Assembly (NCBI GenBank): GCA_030267565.1
Contig: BRXU01000006.1
Span: 856,001-920,000 of the forward strand
DNA length: 64,000 nt
From: Pleodorina starrii
Taxonomy: Eukaryota; Chlorophyta; Chlorophyceae; Chlamydomonadales; Volvocaceae
Reading direction: 5' to 3'
Part shown: piece by piece, positions 1 to 10,658 of the stretch
Layout of the letters: the number at the start of each line of letters is the position of its first letter
Numbering within the stretch: the first letter of the stretch is position 1
Made by a program: the position numbers and the translations under genes
The notes under the pieces: generated by a model
The model's input: only the letters and a program-made list of their open reading frames with translations
Database searches by the model: none
Told to the model about the DNA's origin: nothing

Positions 1-529
1 CTGGTGCCCATTGACCACCACCCGGCAGGAGCCATCTGACGTGAGCAGGCGCAGCCAGCGCTGTGTGTGCTGACCGAAGCCCATGGCCTCGGCCACCCGG
101 TAGAGCCAGGGGCGATGGACCCGGTCGTAGGCCTTCTCGATGTCGAGTATGATGAGGGCTGCCGGTTGCTGCGAGTGCCGCACCCACTCCGCCAGGGCCA
201 GGTGGTAAAGGGTGTTGTCGCGGATGTCCCGGCCGCTGACGAAGGCAGTCTGCAGCGGGTCTATCAGGTAGTCCAGTGCCGGCTGTAGGCGATTGCTGAC
301 GGCCTTGCAGACAAGCTTGTAGTCGCATTGGAGCAGGGTGATGGGCCGGTAGCTGCTCAGGCTGGGCCGGGGCAGGCCTTTGCCTTTGTAGATGAGAGTG
401 ATGACCCCTTCGCGCCAGCTGAGCGGCAGGGAGTCGGCAGCTGCGGCCCCGGTCTCCACGGATCCCTGGGTGAAGGCTGCGTTGGCGGCGGCGAGCAGCA
501 GCGGGCCCAGCAGCGGCCACAGCACCCGG
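1..529 (-). pseudogene. LINE-A ORF2 reverse-transcriptase fragment
   Basis: On the minus strand this encodes part of the LINE-A reverse transcriptase, including the motif-A segment LDIEKAYD and the SSYRPITLLQ region. It is cut at both sides: by the window edge, and at 529 where LINE homology stops after the sequence corresponding to YRVLWPLL. The paralogous pieces at 6359-7359 and 12711-13711 show that it is the 5'-truncated upper end of a minus-strand LINE-A. It lacks the endonuclease and is not functional. Confidence 0.9.
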
Positions 530-780
530 AGTCGCCGGTCCGATGGCGGCTGCGGCGACAAGAGAGAAAACCGCCGTTGCCGCAGGTCGCGCCGCTGAAG
601 CAACCAAACGAAAAGAAGTAAAATTTCCTAAAGGAAAGCGTGAAGCGCGCAGCCTGTTGTTGAAGTCGCAGGTGCCGAGTGAGGCATTGCCAGCAGAAAA
701 TGTCGACGAGGTGTTGAAGTAGCGGAAGCTATAAGCTATAAGCTATATGCAGCGGCGGATGGCGGCCGCTGCAGGCACGG
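530..780. other. Non-LINE segment between two LINE-A pieces (copies at 7360-7610 and 13712-13962)
   Basis: This 250-bp stretch matches none of the repeat families here. It holds a 59-codon ORF followed by an ATAAGCT-like tandem motif (about 728-747) and a GCGGCGGATGGCGGCCGC stretch. It is more A-rich than its neighbours. It could be a remnant of the DNA in which the LINEs first landed, or part of a captured transcript. The source is unknown. Confidence 0.6.
543..722 (+). CDS. Short ORF, 59 aa, Lys/Arg-rich, unrecognised
   Basis: The ORF runs from ATG 543 to TAG 720-722. The product starts MAAAATREKTAV and continues through a basic middle (ATKRKEVKFPKGKREA) to a more acidic end (PAENVDEVLK). 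It begins 14 bp after the LINE-A break, preceded by AGTCGCCGGTCCG. I do not recognise the protein. The basic stretch would suit a nuclear or nucleic-acid-binding protein, and it could be the broken end of a host gene. Unlike the GC-rich noise ORFs around it, it has mixed codons and reads like a real coding segment. Identical in position copies lie at 7373-7552 and 13725-13904. No promoter or poly(A) signal is obvious. Confidence 0.4.
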   Translation: MAAAATREKTAVAAGRAAEATKRKEVKFPKGKREARSLLLKSQVPSEALPAENVDEVLK

Positions 781-1125
781 GTGTGTGCCGCCCGTGCAGC
801 AGTGGCTCCTGGCCTCTTGCTGCCCCCGTCCCTGTCCCTGTCCTGTCTGCGAGTTTAGGCGTTGCTTGGCTTTTTCTCTCTCCTCAGCTCCTTGCGGTGG
901 TTTCTTGGGCTTTTTTTTTTTTTTTTAATTCCGGAGGAACCCGGACTCGGGACATGGGACACATATGTTGTCTGGCGGCTCCACTGATGCTGCCACTTCT
1001 GCTGAGTAGCTAGCGTGCCAGGCTTCTGGGCGACTCCAGGTTGTTGTGGCTTGCCGGTCTTGCTCGGCTTGCCCGTTGGGCTTCGCTTTCCCAGTCCTTG
1101 TAACGTCCCTCGCAGAAAAAAAAAA
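781..1125 (+). mobile_element. LINE-A 3' UTR tail, 5'-truncated
   Basis: This matches the last ~220 bp of the LINE-A 3' UTR and ends in the family terminus CTTGTAACGTCCCTCGCAG plus ten A. It is interrupted at 911-1037 by a minus-strand SINE. It has no coding capacity. The paralogue at 58,560-58,784 lacks the SINE. Confidence 0.88.
911..1037 (-). mobile_element. SINE 3' fragment in LINE-A tail
   Basis: Sixteen T at 911-926 are followed by the reverse complement of the SINE end (AATTCCGGAGGAACCC), reaching CGACTCC at 1037. Only about 110 bp of the SINE remains and the tRNA-like head is absent. Compared with the empty paralogue (GGGCTTCTTGCCAGG), the insertion replaced TTCTTGCC and made no target duplication. 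Confidence 0.88.
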
Positions 1126-1942
1126 GCCAGGCGGTGCTGCCCCCGCTGCGCCCGTGGGGGTTCTTGGGAGCCGGGGGGCCGTGGGAGTGCGGTTCCTGCG
1201 GTGCGGGGTGTCTTGGGAGGGAGGTGTGTCTTGGGGCCTGCTGTCTTGTGGGGACGTCCCCAGGGTGGGGTCGGTTGTTGTTGTTTGTCTCCGGTGTGCT
1301 TCGTGTGGCGCCGTCCCTGCGGCTTTTGTGGCTGTGGGAGGCGGTTTCGGTGGAGCAGGGTTCTCTTCGGGCGTGCTGTGGGTTTCCTGTTTCCTCTGGT
1401 GCTCCCCGGCGGGGGGGGGCTTGTCCGCCCTGGTTCTCTGTGGCGGTTGCCCGGTTTTGTTTGCCTTTCCTGTTGCTGTCGCCCTGGGTGTAGGGTTCGC
1501 CCCTTGGCTGTTGAGGTTGCGCAGGTTGTGGTTGTGTTGTTTGTGAGGTCGCTGTTGGGGCCTTTGCCCGGCCCTAGGGTTTGTCCCCGGTGACGGGCCC
1601 TGTTGTTGGTCCGTGGTGTTGGCCCGGGTGTTGTGCCGTGGTTTTGGCCCTGGTGTTGGGCCGTGGTGTTGGCTCTGGTTTTGGGCCCGGGTGTTGGGCC
1701 CTGGTGTTGGGCTGTGGGGTTGGCCCTGGTGTTGGGCCGTGGTGTTGGCCCTGGTGTTGGGCCCTGGGGTTGGCCCTGGTGTTGGGCCCTGGTGTTGGTT
1801 TCGGTTCCCTCCTCGGTGTCTTGGAGGAAGGGGTGGCCGTGTGTGCCGCCCGTGCAGCAGTGGCTCCTGGCCTCTTGCTGCCCCCGTCCCTGTCCCTGTC
1901 CTGTCTGCCAGTTTAGGCGTTGCTTGGCTCTCTCTCCTCGGC
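1126..1942 (+). mobile_element. LINE-A 3' UTR, truncated at both ends
   Basis: This starts at GCCAGGCGGTG, a point inside the LINE-A 3' UTR (equivalent to about 31,826). It includes the 12-13-bp minisatellite (TTGGCCCTGGTG-type units, about 1605-1800) and stops at CTCTCCTCGGC, where a minus-strand LINE-A begins. Its own poly(A) end was lost or displaced. The long open frames across it arise from stop-poor GC repeats and are not genes. Confidence 0.85.
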
Positions 1943-3893
1943 TTTTTTTTTTTCCTGCGAGGGACGTTACAAGGACTGGGAAAGCGAAGCCCAACGGGCA
2001 AGCCGAGCAAGACCGGCAAGCCGCAACAGCCTGGCAAGAAGCCCAAAAAACCACCGCAAGGAGCCAAGGAGAGAGAAAAAGCCAAGCAACGCCTAAACTC
2101 GCAGACAGGACAGGGACAGGGACGGGGGCAGCAAGAGGCCAGGAGCCACTGCTGCACGGGCGGCACACACGGCCACCCCTACCTCCAAGACACCGAGGAG
2201 GGAACTGAAACCAACACCAGGGCCCAACACCAGGGCCAAACCCCAGGGCCCAACACCAGGGCCAACACCACGGCCCAACACCAGGGCCAACCCCACAGCC
2301 CAACACCAGGGCCCAACACCAGGGCCCAAAACCAGAGCCAACACCACGGCCCAACACCAGGGCCAAAACCACGGCCCAACACCCGGGCCAGCACCACGGA
2401 CCAACAACAGGGCCCGTCACCGGAGACAAGCCCCAGGGATGGGCAAAGGCCCCAACAGCGACCACAGCGACAACACAACCACAACCTGCACAACCTCAAC
2501 AGCCAAGGGGCGAACCCTACACCCTGGGCGACAGCAACAGGAACAACAAACAAAACCGGGCAACCGCCGCAGCGAACCAGGGCAAACGAGCCCCCCCCCA
2601 CCGGGGAGCACCAGGGAAAAAAAAAACAGAGAAAACAGAAAACCCACAGCACGCCCGAAGAGAACCCCGCACCACCGAAACCGCCTCCCAGAGCCACAAA
2701 AGCCGCAGGGACGGTGCCACACAAGCGCACCGGAGACAAACAACAACCGACCCCACCCTGGGGGCGTCCCCGCAAGACAGCAGGCCCGAAGACACACCTC
2801 CCTCCCAAGACACCCCGCACCGCAGGAACCTCACTCCCACGTCCCCCCGGCTCCCAAGAACCCCCACGGGCGCAGCAGGGGCAACACTGCCTGGCTGGAA
2901 GCCAGGGCACAAGCGCGCCGGCGACAAGACACCCGCAGACCCCACCCTGGGGGCGACCCCCGAACCGCACCTGCCTCCCACGGCGGCCTGCACCACACCA
3001 ACCCTGCACCGAAGCCCCCCCGCCCCTCCCCAGTCCCCCCCCGAAACCCTCCCCAGACCCCCCGGCGCCACACGCACCCCACTCCCAAGAACCCCCCCCT
3101 CCAGGCCGCAGGGGCAGCACCGCCGGGTCAGAGACCAAGGCACGAGAGCGCCAGCGACAAAACACCTACAGACCCCACACAGGGGGCGACCCCTCAAGAC
3201 AGCAGCCTCCGAACCGCACCTGCCTCCCGCGGCAGCCTGCACCACACCAACCCTGCTCCTAAGCTCCCCCGACCCCCAAGACCCCCTCTGGCCCCACCCA
3301 CAGCAAGCCCCGCACCGCACCCCCCTCCCTAGGCAACCCGCACCGCACTCCCCCCACCCTCGAGGCCCCTCGCACCCTAAGGACCTCAGACACCGAGCTC
3401 CCCCACTCCCAACACCCCGCTCACGACGGCCCCGGCTGCCCTGTCAGCTGACCTGCTGCCTGGCTGGGCTGGGCGCTGATGGCTGACCCGGATGGGGAGA
3501 CCTGCTGTGCTGCCTGGGCGCCCCCGGCGGGTGCCTGTGGTGCTGGGACCGGGGCCACCCGGGACAGATGAACCTGCAGACGCGGGCTGCTGCCAGCCAC
3601 CCGCTGCACGGAGCAGAGGACGCCTTCATGCGCCCAGGAGGCTTCGAAGGCATCCAGCCGGCCGGGCTTCAGCTGTGCTGTGATGTGGCCCCGGGGCAGC
3701 CCCGCCAGAGTGTCCTCGGAGAGCGCCGCCATGCTGAAATGTGCCCTCATGAGACGCTGCAGCTCCCCAATGACGCAGCCCACCACCGTGGCCGACGGAT
3801 GGTCATCAGGCTCCGCCCTGTGGTAGTGGCCCCAGACCGCCCACAGCCAAGTGGCTCGAAGGGCTGCCCACAGCCCTGGGCGGGCTGTGGGTC

Positions 3894-4306
3894 AGTTCTA
3901 CACCGAAAGTTAAGGCACTGCTTTCGGCCCGGGTGACCCGGGTTCAAGTCCCACCAAGGACATTTGGAACTTACCTGCACCCCACAGAAGCAGGCAATGG
4001 TTCATTGGCTGGCAACAGGGAAACCTTGCAATTCCCCCCGGGATCCCGGGATCGAAACCAGTCAGTGACCATTACCCGGGGTGTGATGAGAAAAGAGGGT
4101 GCCCACCCCTGTCCCTGTCCCGTCCGGAGGTTTACAAGACTCATCATACAGTCATCAGCACCATCCAGCTGGCCCTTGGAGTCGCCCAGAAGCCTGGCAC
4201 GCTAGCTACTCAGCCGAAGTGGCAGCGTCAGTGGAGCCGCCAGACAACATGTGTGTCCCATGTCCCGAGTCGGGGTTCCTCCGGAATTAAAAAAAAAAAA
4301 AAAAAA
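3894..4306 (+). mobile_element. SINE, near full length
   Basis: The tRNA-like head starts at AGTTCTACACCG, with B-box-like GGGTTCAAGTCCC at 3948-3960 and GGAACTTACC closing the acceptor-like stem. The body runs to CCGGAATT and 18 A (4289-4306). A 20-bp junction sequence at 3874-3893 separates it from LINE-A and forms an inverted repeat with the adjacent LINE bases (CCCACAGCC/GGCTGTGGG). The LINE-A target lost about 374 bp. Confidence 0.88.
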
Positions 4307-5405
4307 GCCGGGCCATCAGCTGCCGGGTCTGCCTCCGGGGCCGGCCCGGCGGGCGCCGACGGTCCGGCGGCAGCACCGGGGTCCTGCTGGTGCGGTGCCG
4401 CAAGGCGGCTGCTAGGCTGGCTGACCGGGCTTGCAGCGGCCGAGGGCAGTGATGGGGGGGAGGAGCGGGGCCGCATCCAGCCGGGGCTGGGCGTGGGGTT
4501 CATGGCAAACCACCGGCTGCGGCTGGGCGCTTGCTGAGCCAGCCAGTGTTGGTGCCAGCGGGCCTCCTGTTGCTGTAGCTGGCTGTGCGGCTGCTCGGGC
4601 CACGCCGCGGGCATGAGGGGCTCCGTGTCCTGGTCCCGGCCCCAGCTGTGACCGCGGGCGGTGAGGCGGTGGCGCACCTCACTCACTGTGTAGTGGATGA
4701 GGGGCAGCGTGCCGTGGCCGTGGCTGAGGGGGTAGCACTGGACCGAGTCCCAAAGCCCCAGCAGCTGGTATTCCACTGGCCATGAGGAGGCGCGTTGGGC
4801 CGGGGGCGCCTCGCTGTATCGCTGATGGTCCTCCAAGGTCCAGTGTCGGCGCGGCTTGCGGCCCGGCAGCATGCAGGCTGCAGGCCAGTCGGCGTCCCCT
4901 GCTGCTCCGGCCTGCTCGCTGTCTGGGGGCACCAAGCGGCCGTTGGGCAGGACGGCCCACAAGACTCCCGTAGGGCTGCTTACCCGGCTGCCATCGGGCG
5001 ACAGGAGCCAGTCGGGCGCCGGCGGCAGTTCGGGGTCCAGGGGGTCGGCTGGCAGCAGTCTCCGCCAGTCGGCTGGGATGGCCCCAAGGACCGCCTGCAT
5101 GAGGGGTTCGTGCTGGGTCATGGGCGACGCTGCACGGAGCTCGGCCAGGGTGCGGGGTCCCAGGTGGGCGGTCCCAGCCGGCGGGGTGAAGGGCTGGTCG
5201 GTGGCGGGGTCACGCAGGGCTGCATTGAAGAACAGGGGCTCATGCAGGATGGCACGCGCGTCCGTGGTCTCTGGGTAGGCCAGCCGGGTCGGGAGCGAGG
5301 AGCGGTAGGACTGCACCAGGCTGGCAATGAACGTAGGCAGGCTGGGGGGCGGTTCCGCCGTGCCATACACCCAGCCCCACCCAGTGGTCCCATCCGGCCT
5401 GTACT

Positions 5406-5718
5406 TTTTTTTTTAATTCCGGAGGAACCCGGACTCGGGACATGGGACACATATGTTGTCTGGCGGCTCCACTGATGCTGCCACTTCTGCGGAGTAGCTA
5501 GCGTGCCAGGCTTCTGGGCGACTCCACGGGCCAGCTGGACGGTGCTGATGACTGTATGATGAGTCTTGTAAACCTCCGGACAGGACAAGGACAGGGGTGG
5601 GCACCCTCCTTTCTCATCACACCCCGGGTAATGGTCACTGACCGGTTTCGATCCCGGGATCCCGGGGGGAATTGCAAGGTTTCCCTGTTGCCGGCCAATG
5701 TACCATTGCCTACTTCTG
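5406..5718 (-). mobile_element. SINE, headless, with 6-bp target duplication
   Basis: Inserted into LINE-A ORF2. The target duplication TGTACT is at 5400-5405 and 5719-5724. The uninterrupted site (GGCCTGTACTCGTCG) is visible at 39,729. The 5' end is truncated at CAGAAGTAGGC, so the tRNA-like head is missing. Confidence 0.93.
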
Positions 5719-6086
5719 TGTACTCGTCGAGCAGACCCCGCATGATCTGCTTCCATGGCTGCTGGCCGGGCTGAGCGAGCTGGGCGAGGGGCTTCGCATG
5801 CAGGGCGACCATGAATGCGTCGAGGTCGAGATGGCCGACACCGCCACAGTCGTGATCCTGGCAGGCGATCTCCGGGCCAGGCTTCAGCAGGGCCCGTCCG
5901 TGGCACACCAGGGACGCGTCTTCCTCCAGGAGCGACCAGGCCACAAAGCCGTCGATATGCTTGCGGAGTGCCGCCAGCTGGGGTGGGGTGGGGCGGATGA
6001 TGGAGAGGTGGTATGCCAGGGTGTTTCCCAGCACCTGTTTGGCCACATGCACCCTGCCCACGAGGCTGAGGCCGTGTCGCCGCCAC

Positions 6087-6358
6087 CCCTGTCCCTGTCC
6101 TGTCCGGAGGTTTACAAGACTCATCATACAGTCATCAGCACCGTCCAGCTGGCCCGTGGAGTCGCCCAGAAGCCTGGCACGCTAGCTACTCAGCAGAAGT
6201 GGCAGCATCAGTGGAGCCGCCAGACAACATGTGTGTCCCATGTCCCGAGTCGGGGTTCCTCCGGAATTAAAAAAAAAAATTAGTGGAGCCGCCAGACAAC
6301 ATGTGTGTCCCATGTCCCGAGTCCGGGTTCCTCCGGAATTCAAAAAAAAAAAAAAAAA
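6087..6358 (+). mobile_element. Two adjacent 5'-truncated SINEs
   Basis: The first (6087-6279) starts at CCCTGTCCCTGTCC and ends CCGGAATT plus poly(A). The second (6282-6358) keeps only the last ~60 bp (AGTGGAGCCGCC to CCGGAATTC) plus 17 A. Together they split LINE-A ORF2 between GCCGCCAC and ACATGGCC. The second probably inserted at the poly(A) of the first. Confidence 0.88.
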
Positions 6359-7372
6359 CATGGCCGAGACGCTGAACCCGCTGAATTCTGCTGGTGTAGC
6401 AGAGCCGCGCGGCCTCCACCGGGTCCAGAGTGAGAGGGATTCCCAGGTGGCGTGGGGGTTCATCACCGGGAGTCGGGAAACTCGCACCAGTTGCGGCGTT
6501 GGGCCCCACCACCGGCTCGTGGGTACCCAGCACCATCCCCTTCCCCTTGCTGGCATTGACCCGTGCGTTGCTGGCCCTGCAGAACAGCTGGACTGCCGCG
6601 GTAGCGACCTCCCCATCCCTGTCGACATTGCTGACCGTGAGCACCGTATCGTCCGCGTGGTGGGTGACAGGGGGGGCTGGCACGTTGTTGGGGAGGGTGG
6701 GGGTGCGGAGAGCGTTGGTGCTGCGCAGGTGGTGCAGGTATGAGGTGAGAGGTTCCAGCTGCATGACCCACAGGACGGGCGACAGGGTGCTGCCCTGCTG
6801 AAGGCCGTTGCGGACCGGGAAAGGTGCTGACTGGTGCCCATTGACCACCACCCGGCAGGAGCCATCTGACGTGAGCAGGCGCAGCCAGCGCTGTGTGTGC
6901 TGACCGAAGCCCATGGCCTCGGCCACCCGGTAGAGCCAGGGGCGATGGACCCGGTCGTAGGCCTTCTCGATGTCGAGTATGATGAGGGCTGCCGGTTGCT
7001 GCGAGTGCCGCACCCACTCCGCCAGGGCCAGGTGGTAAAGGGTGTTGTCGCGGATGTCCCGGCCGCTGACGAAGGCAGTCTGCAGCGGGTCTATCAGGTA
7101 GTCCAGTGCCGGCTGTAGGCGATTGCTGACGGCCTTGCAGACAAGCTTGTAGTCGCATTGGAGCAGGGTGATGGGCCGGTAGCTGCTCAGGCTGGGCCGG
7201 GGCAGGCCTTTGCCTTTGTAGATGAGAGTGATGACCCCTTCGCGCCAGCTGAGCGGCAGGGAGTCGGCAGCTGCGGCCCCGGTCTCCACGGATCCCTGGG
7301 TGAAGGCTGCGTTGGCGGCGGCGAGCAGCAGCGGGCCCAGCAGCGGCCACAGCACCCGGAGTCGCCGGTCCG

Positions 7373-7552
7373 ATGGCGGCTGCGGCGACAAGAGAGAAAA
7401 CCGCCGTTGCCGCAGGTCGCGCCGCTGAAGCAACCAAACGAAAAGAAGTAAAATTTCCTAAAGGAAAGCGTGAAGCGCGCAGCCTGTTGTTGAAGTCGCA
7501 GGTGCCGAGTGAGGCATTGCCAGCAGAAAATGTCGACGAGGTGTTGAAGTAG
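7373..7552 (+). CDS. Short 59-aa ORF, second copy
   Basis: This is the same ORF as at 543-722, in the second tandem unit, within the non-LINE segment 7360-7610. Start, stop and flanking junctions are identical in placement. It is a duplication product, so its persistence says nothing about selection. Confidence 0.4.
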   Translation: MAAAATREKTAVAAGRAAEATKRKEVKFPKGKREARSLLLKSQVPSEALPAENVDEVLK

Positions 7553-7610
7553 CGGAAGCTATAAGCTATAAGCTATATGCAGCGGCGGATGGCGGCCGCT
7601 GCAGGCACGG

Positions 7611-7954
7611 GTGTGTGCCGCCCGTGCAGCAGTGGCTCCTGGCCTCTTGCTGCCCCCGTCCCTGTCCCTGTCCTGTCTGCGAGTTTAGGCGTTGCTTGGC
7701 TTTTTCTCTCTCCTCAGCTCCTTGCGGTGGTTTCTTGGGCTTTTTTTTTTTTTTTAATTCCGGAGGAACCCGGACTCGGGACATGGGACACATATGTTGT
7801 CTGGCGGCTCCACTGATGCTGCCACTTCTGCTGAGTAGCTAGCGTGCCAGGCTTCTGGGCGACTCCAGGTTGTTGTGGCTTGCCGGTCTTGCTCGGCTTG
7901 CCCGTTGGGCTTCGCTTTCCCAGTCCTTGTAACGTCCCTCGCAGAAAAAAAAAA
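7611..7954 (+). mobile_element. LINE-A 3' UTR tail (unit 2)
   Basis: Counterpart of 781-1125, ending CCTCGCAG and ten A at 7945-7954. Carries the same minus SINE at 7741-7866. Confidence 0.88.
7741..7866 (-). mobile_element. SINE 3' fragment (unit 2)
   Basis: Counterpart of 911-1037, with 15 T instead of 16. Same breakpoints, so it was copied with the block and did not insert independently. Confidence 0.88.
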
Positions 7955-8771
7955 GCCAGGCGGTGCTGCCCCCGCTGCGCCCGTGGGGGTTCTTGGGAGC
8001 CGGGGGGCCGTGGGAGTGCGGTTCCTGCGGTGCGGGGTGTCTTGGGAGGGAGGTGTGTCTTGGGGCCTGCTGTCTTGTGGGGACGTCCCCAGGGTGGGGT
8101 CGGTTGTTGTTGTTTGTCTCCGGTGTGCTTCGTGTGGCGCCGTCCCTGCGGCTTTTGTGGCTGTGGGAGGCGGTTTCGGTGGAGCAGGGTTCTCTTCGGG
8201 CGTGCTGTGGGTTTCCTGTTTCCTCTGGTGCTCCCCGGCGGGGGGGGGCTTGTCCGCCCTGGTTCTCTGTGGCGGTTGCCCGGTTTTGTTTGCCTTTCCT
8301 GTTGCTGTCGCCCTGGGTGTAGGGTTCGCCCCTTGGCTGTTGAGGTTGCGCAGGTTGTGGTTGTGTTGTTTGTGAGGTCGCTGTTGGGGCCTTTGCCCGG
8401 CCCTAGGGTTTGTCCCCGGTGACGGGCCCTGTTGTTGGTCCGTGGTGTTGGCCCGGGTGTTGTGCCGTGGTTTTGGCCCTGGTGTTGGGCCGTGGTGTTG
8501 GCTCTGGTTTTGGGCCCGGGTGTTGGGCCCTGGTGTTGGGCTGTGGGGTTGGCCCTGGTGTTGGGCCGTGGTGTTGGCCCTGGTGTTGGGCCCTGGGGTT
8601 GGCCCTGGTGTTGGGCCCTGGTGTTGGTTTCGGTTCCCTCCTCGGTGTCTTGGAGGAAGGGGTGGCCGTGTGTGCCGCCCGTGCAGCAGTGGCTCCTGGC
8701 CTCTTGCTGCCCCCGTCCCTGTCCCTGTCCTGTCTGCCAGTTTAGGCGTTGCTTGGCTCTCTCTCCTCGGC
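7955..8771 (+). mobile_element. LINE-A 3' UTR, truncated (unit 2)
   Basis: Counterpart of 1126-1942: starts at GCCAGGCGGTG, contains the 12-13-bp minisatellite, ends at CTCTCCTCGGC against the T-run of a minus-strand LINE-A. Confidence 0.85.
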
Positions 8772-10245
8772 TTTTTTTTTCCTGCGAGGGACGTTACAAG
8801 GACTGGGAAAGCGAAGCCCAACGGGCAAGCCGAGCAAGACCGGCAAGCCGCAACAGCCTGGCAAGAAGCCCAAAAAACCACCGCAAGGAGCCAAGGAGAG
8901 AGAAAAAGCCAAGCAACGCCTAAACTCGCAGACAGGACAGGGACAGGGACGGGGGCAGCAAGAGGCCAGGAGCCACTGCTGCACGGGCGGCACACACGGC
9001 CACCCCTACCTCCAAGACACCGAGGAGGGAACTGAAACCAACACCAGGGCCCAACACCAGGGCCAAACCCCAGGGCCCAACACCAGGGCCAACACCACGG
9101 CCCAACACCAGGGCCAACCCCACAGCCCAACACCAGGGCCCAACACCAGGGCCCAAAACCAGAGCCAACACCACGGCCCAACACCAGGGCCAAAACCACG
9201 GCCCAACACCCGGGCCAGCACCACGGACCAACAACAGGGCCCGTCACCGGAGACAAGCCCCAGGGATGGGCAAAGGCCCCAACAGCGACCACAGTGACAA
9301 CACAACCACAACCTGCACAACCTCAACAGCCAAGGGGCGAACCCTACACCCTGGGCGACAGCAACAGGAACAACAAACAAAACCGGGCAACCGCCGCAGT
9401 GAACCAGGGCAAACGAGCCCCCCCCCACCGGGGAGCACCAGGGAAAAAAAAACAGAGAAAACAGAAAACCCACAGCACGCCCGAAGAGAACCCCGCACCA
9501 CCGAAACCGCCTCCCAGAGCCACAAAAGCCGCAGGGACGGTGCCACACAAGTGCACCGGAGACAAACAACAACCGACCCCACCCTGGGGGCGTCCCCGCA
9601 AGACAGCAGGCCCGAAGACACACCTCCCTCCCAAGACACCCCGCACCGCAGGAACCTCACTCCCACGTCCCCCCGGCTCCCAAGAACCCCCACGGGCGCA
9701 GCAGGGGCAACACTGCCTGGCTGGAAGCCTAAGGACCTCAGACACCGAGCTCCCCCACTCCCAACACCCCGCTCACGACGGCCCCGGCTGCCCTGTCAGC
9801 TGACCTGCTGCCTGGCTGGGCTGGGCGCTGATGGCTGACCCGGATGGGGAGACCTGCTGTGCTGCCTGGGCGCCCCCGGCGGGTGCCTGTGGTGCTGGGA
9901 CCGGGGCCACCCGGGACAGATGAACCTGCAGACGCGGGCTGCTGCCAGCCACCCGCTGCACGGAGCAGAGGACGCCTTCATGCGCCCAGGAGGCTTCGAA
10001 GGCATCCAGCCGGCCGGGCTTCAGCTGTGCTGTGATGTGGCCCCGGGGCAGCCCCGCCAGAGTGTCCTCGGAGAGCGCCGCCATGCTGAAATGTGCCCTC
10101 ATGAGACGCTGCAGCTCCCCAATGACGCAGCCCACCACCGTGGCCGACGGATGGTCATCAGGCTCCGCCCTGTGGTAGTGGCCCCAGACCGCCCACAGCC
10201 AAGTGGCTCGAAGGGCTGCCCACAGCCCTGGGCGGGCTGTGGGTC

Positions 10246-10658
10246 AGTTCTACACCGAAAGTTAAGGCACTGCTTTCGGCCCGGGTGACCCGGGTTCAAG
10301 TCCCACCAAGGACATTTGGAACTTACCTGCACCCCACAGAAGCAGGCAATGGTTCATTGGCTGGCAACAGGGAAACCTTGCAATTCCCCCCGGGATCCCG
10401 GGATCGAAACCAGTCAGTGACCATTACCCGGGGTGTGATGAGAAAAGAGGGTGCCCACCCCTGTCCCTGTCCCGTCCGGAGGTTTACAAGACTCATCATA
10501 CAGTCATCAGCACCATCCAGCTGGCCCTTGGAGTCGCCCAGAAGCCTGGCACGCTAGCTACTCAGCCGAAGTGGCAGCGTCAGTGGAGCCGCCAGACAAC
10601 ATGTGTGTCCCATGTCCCGAGTCGGGGTTCCTCCGGAATTAAAAAAAAAAAAAAAAAA
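10246..10658 (+). mobile_element. SINE, near full length (unit 2)
   Basis: Counterpart of 3894-4306, with the same inverted-repeat junction upstream and 18 A at 10641-10658. Confidence 0.88.

Larger units (their letters stand above)
1943..7359 (-). mobile_element. LINE-A, minus strand, 5'-truncated, interrupted by SINEs
   Basis: The poly(A) end is the T-run at 1943-1953, followed by CCTGCGAGGGACGTTACAAGG (the reverse complement of the family terminus). The 3' UTR occupies 1954-3420, ORF2 starts at its stop codon (TCA, 3421-3423) and runs to 7359 in the RT domain. SINEs interrupt it at 3894, 5406 and 6087. About 374 bp of ORF2 is missing at the first SINE. The insertion lies tail-to-tail with a sense LINE-A 3' UTR at 1942. 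Confidence 0.9.
3421..7359 (-). pseudogene. LINE-A ORF2, broken
   Basis: Reading leftward from 7359 this gives RT (LDIEKAYD, LQQGSTLSPVLWV, HHADDT), the post-RT region beginning RQLGHVWRRHG-like text, the long C-terminal region and the family C-terminus ending QLTGQPGPS. The zinc knuckle near residue 1390 of the complete protein falls in the 374 bp removed at 3873/4307, so it is absent. Three SINE events break the frame. The endonuclease and the N-terminal ~570 residues were never present because of 5' truncation. Non-functional. Confidence 0.88.

Noticed and set aside
855..3262. Long open frames rich in PGPNTRAQ or VLGPGVGPW (536, 549 aa and their paralogues at 7754-9292, 14037-16528, 31457-34054, 58662-60835)
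   Set aside because: They lie in LINE-A 3' UTR, are open on both strands at once, cross element junctions and poly(A) runs (FFFF/KKKK), and consist of stop-poor minisatellite. Not proteins.
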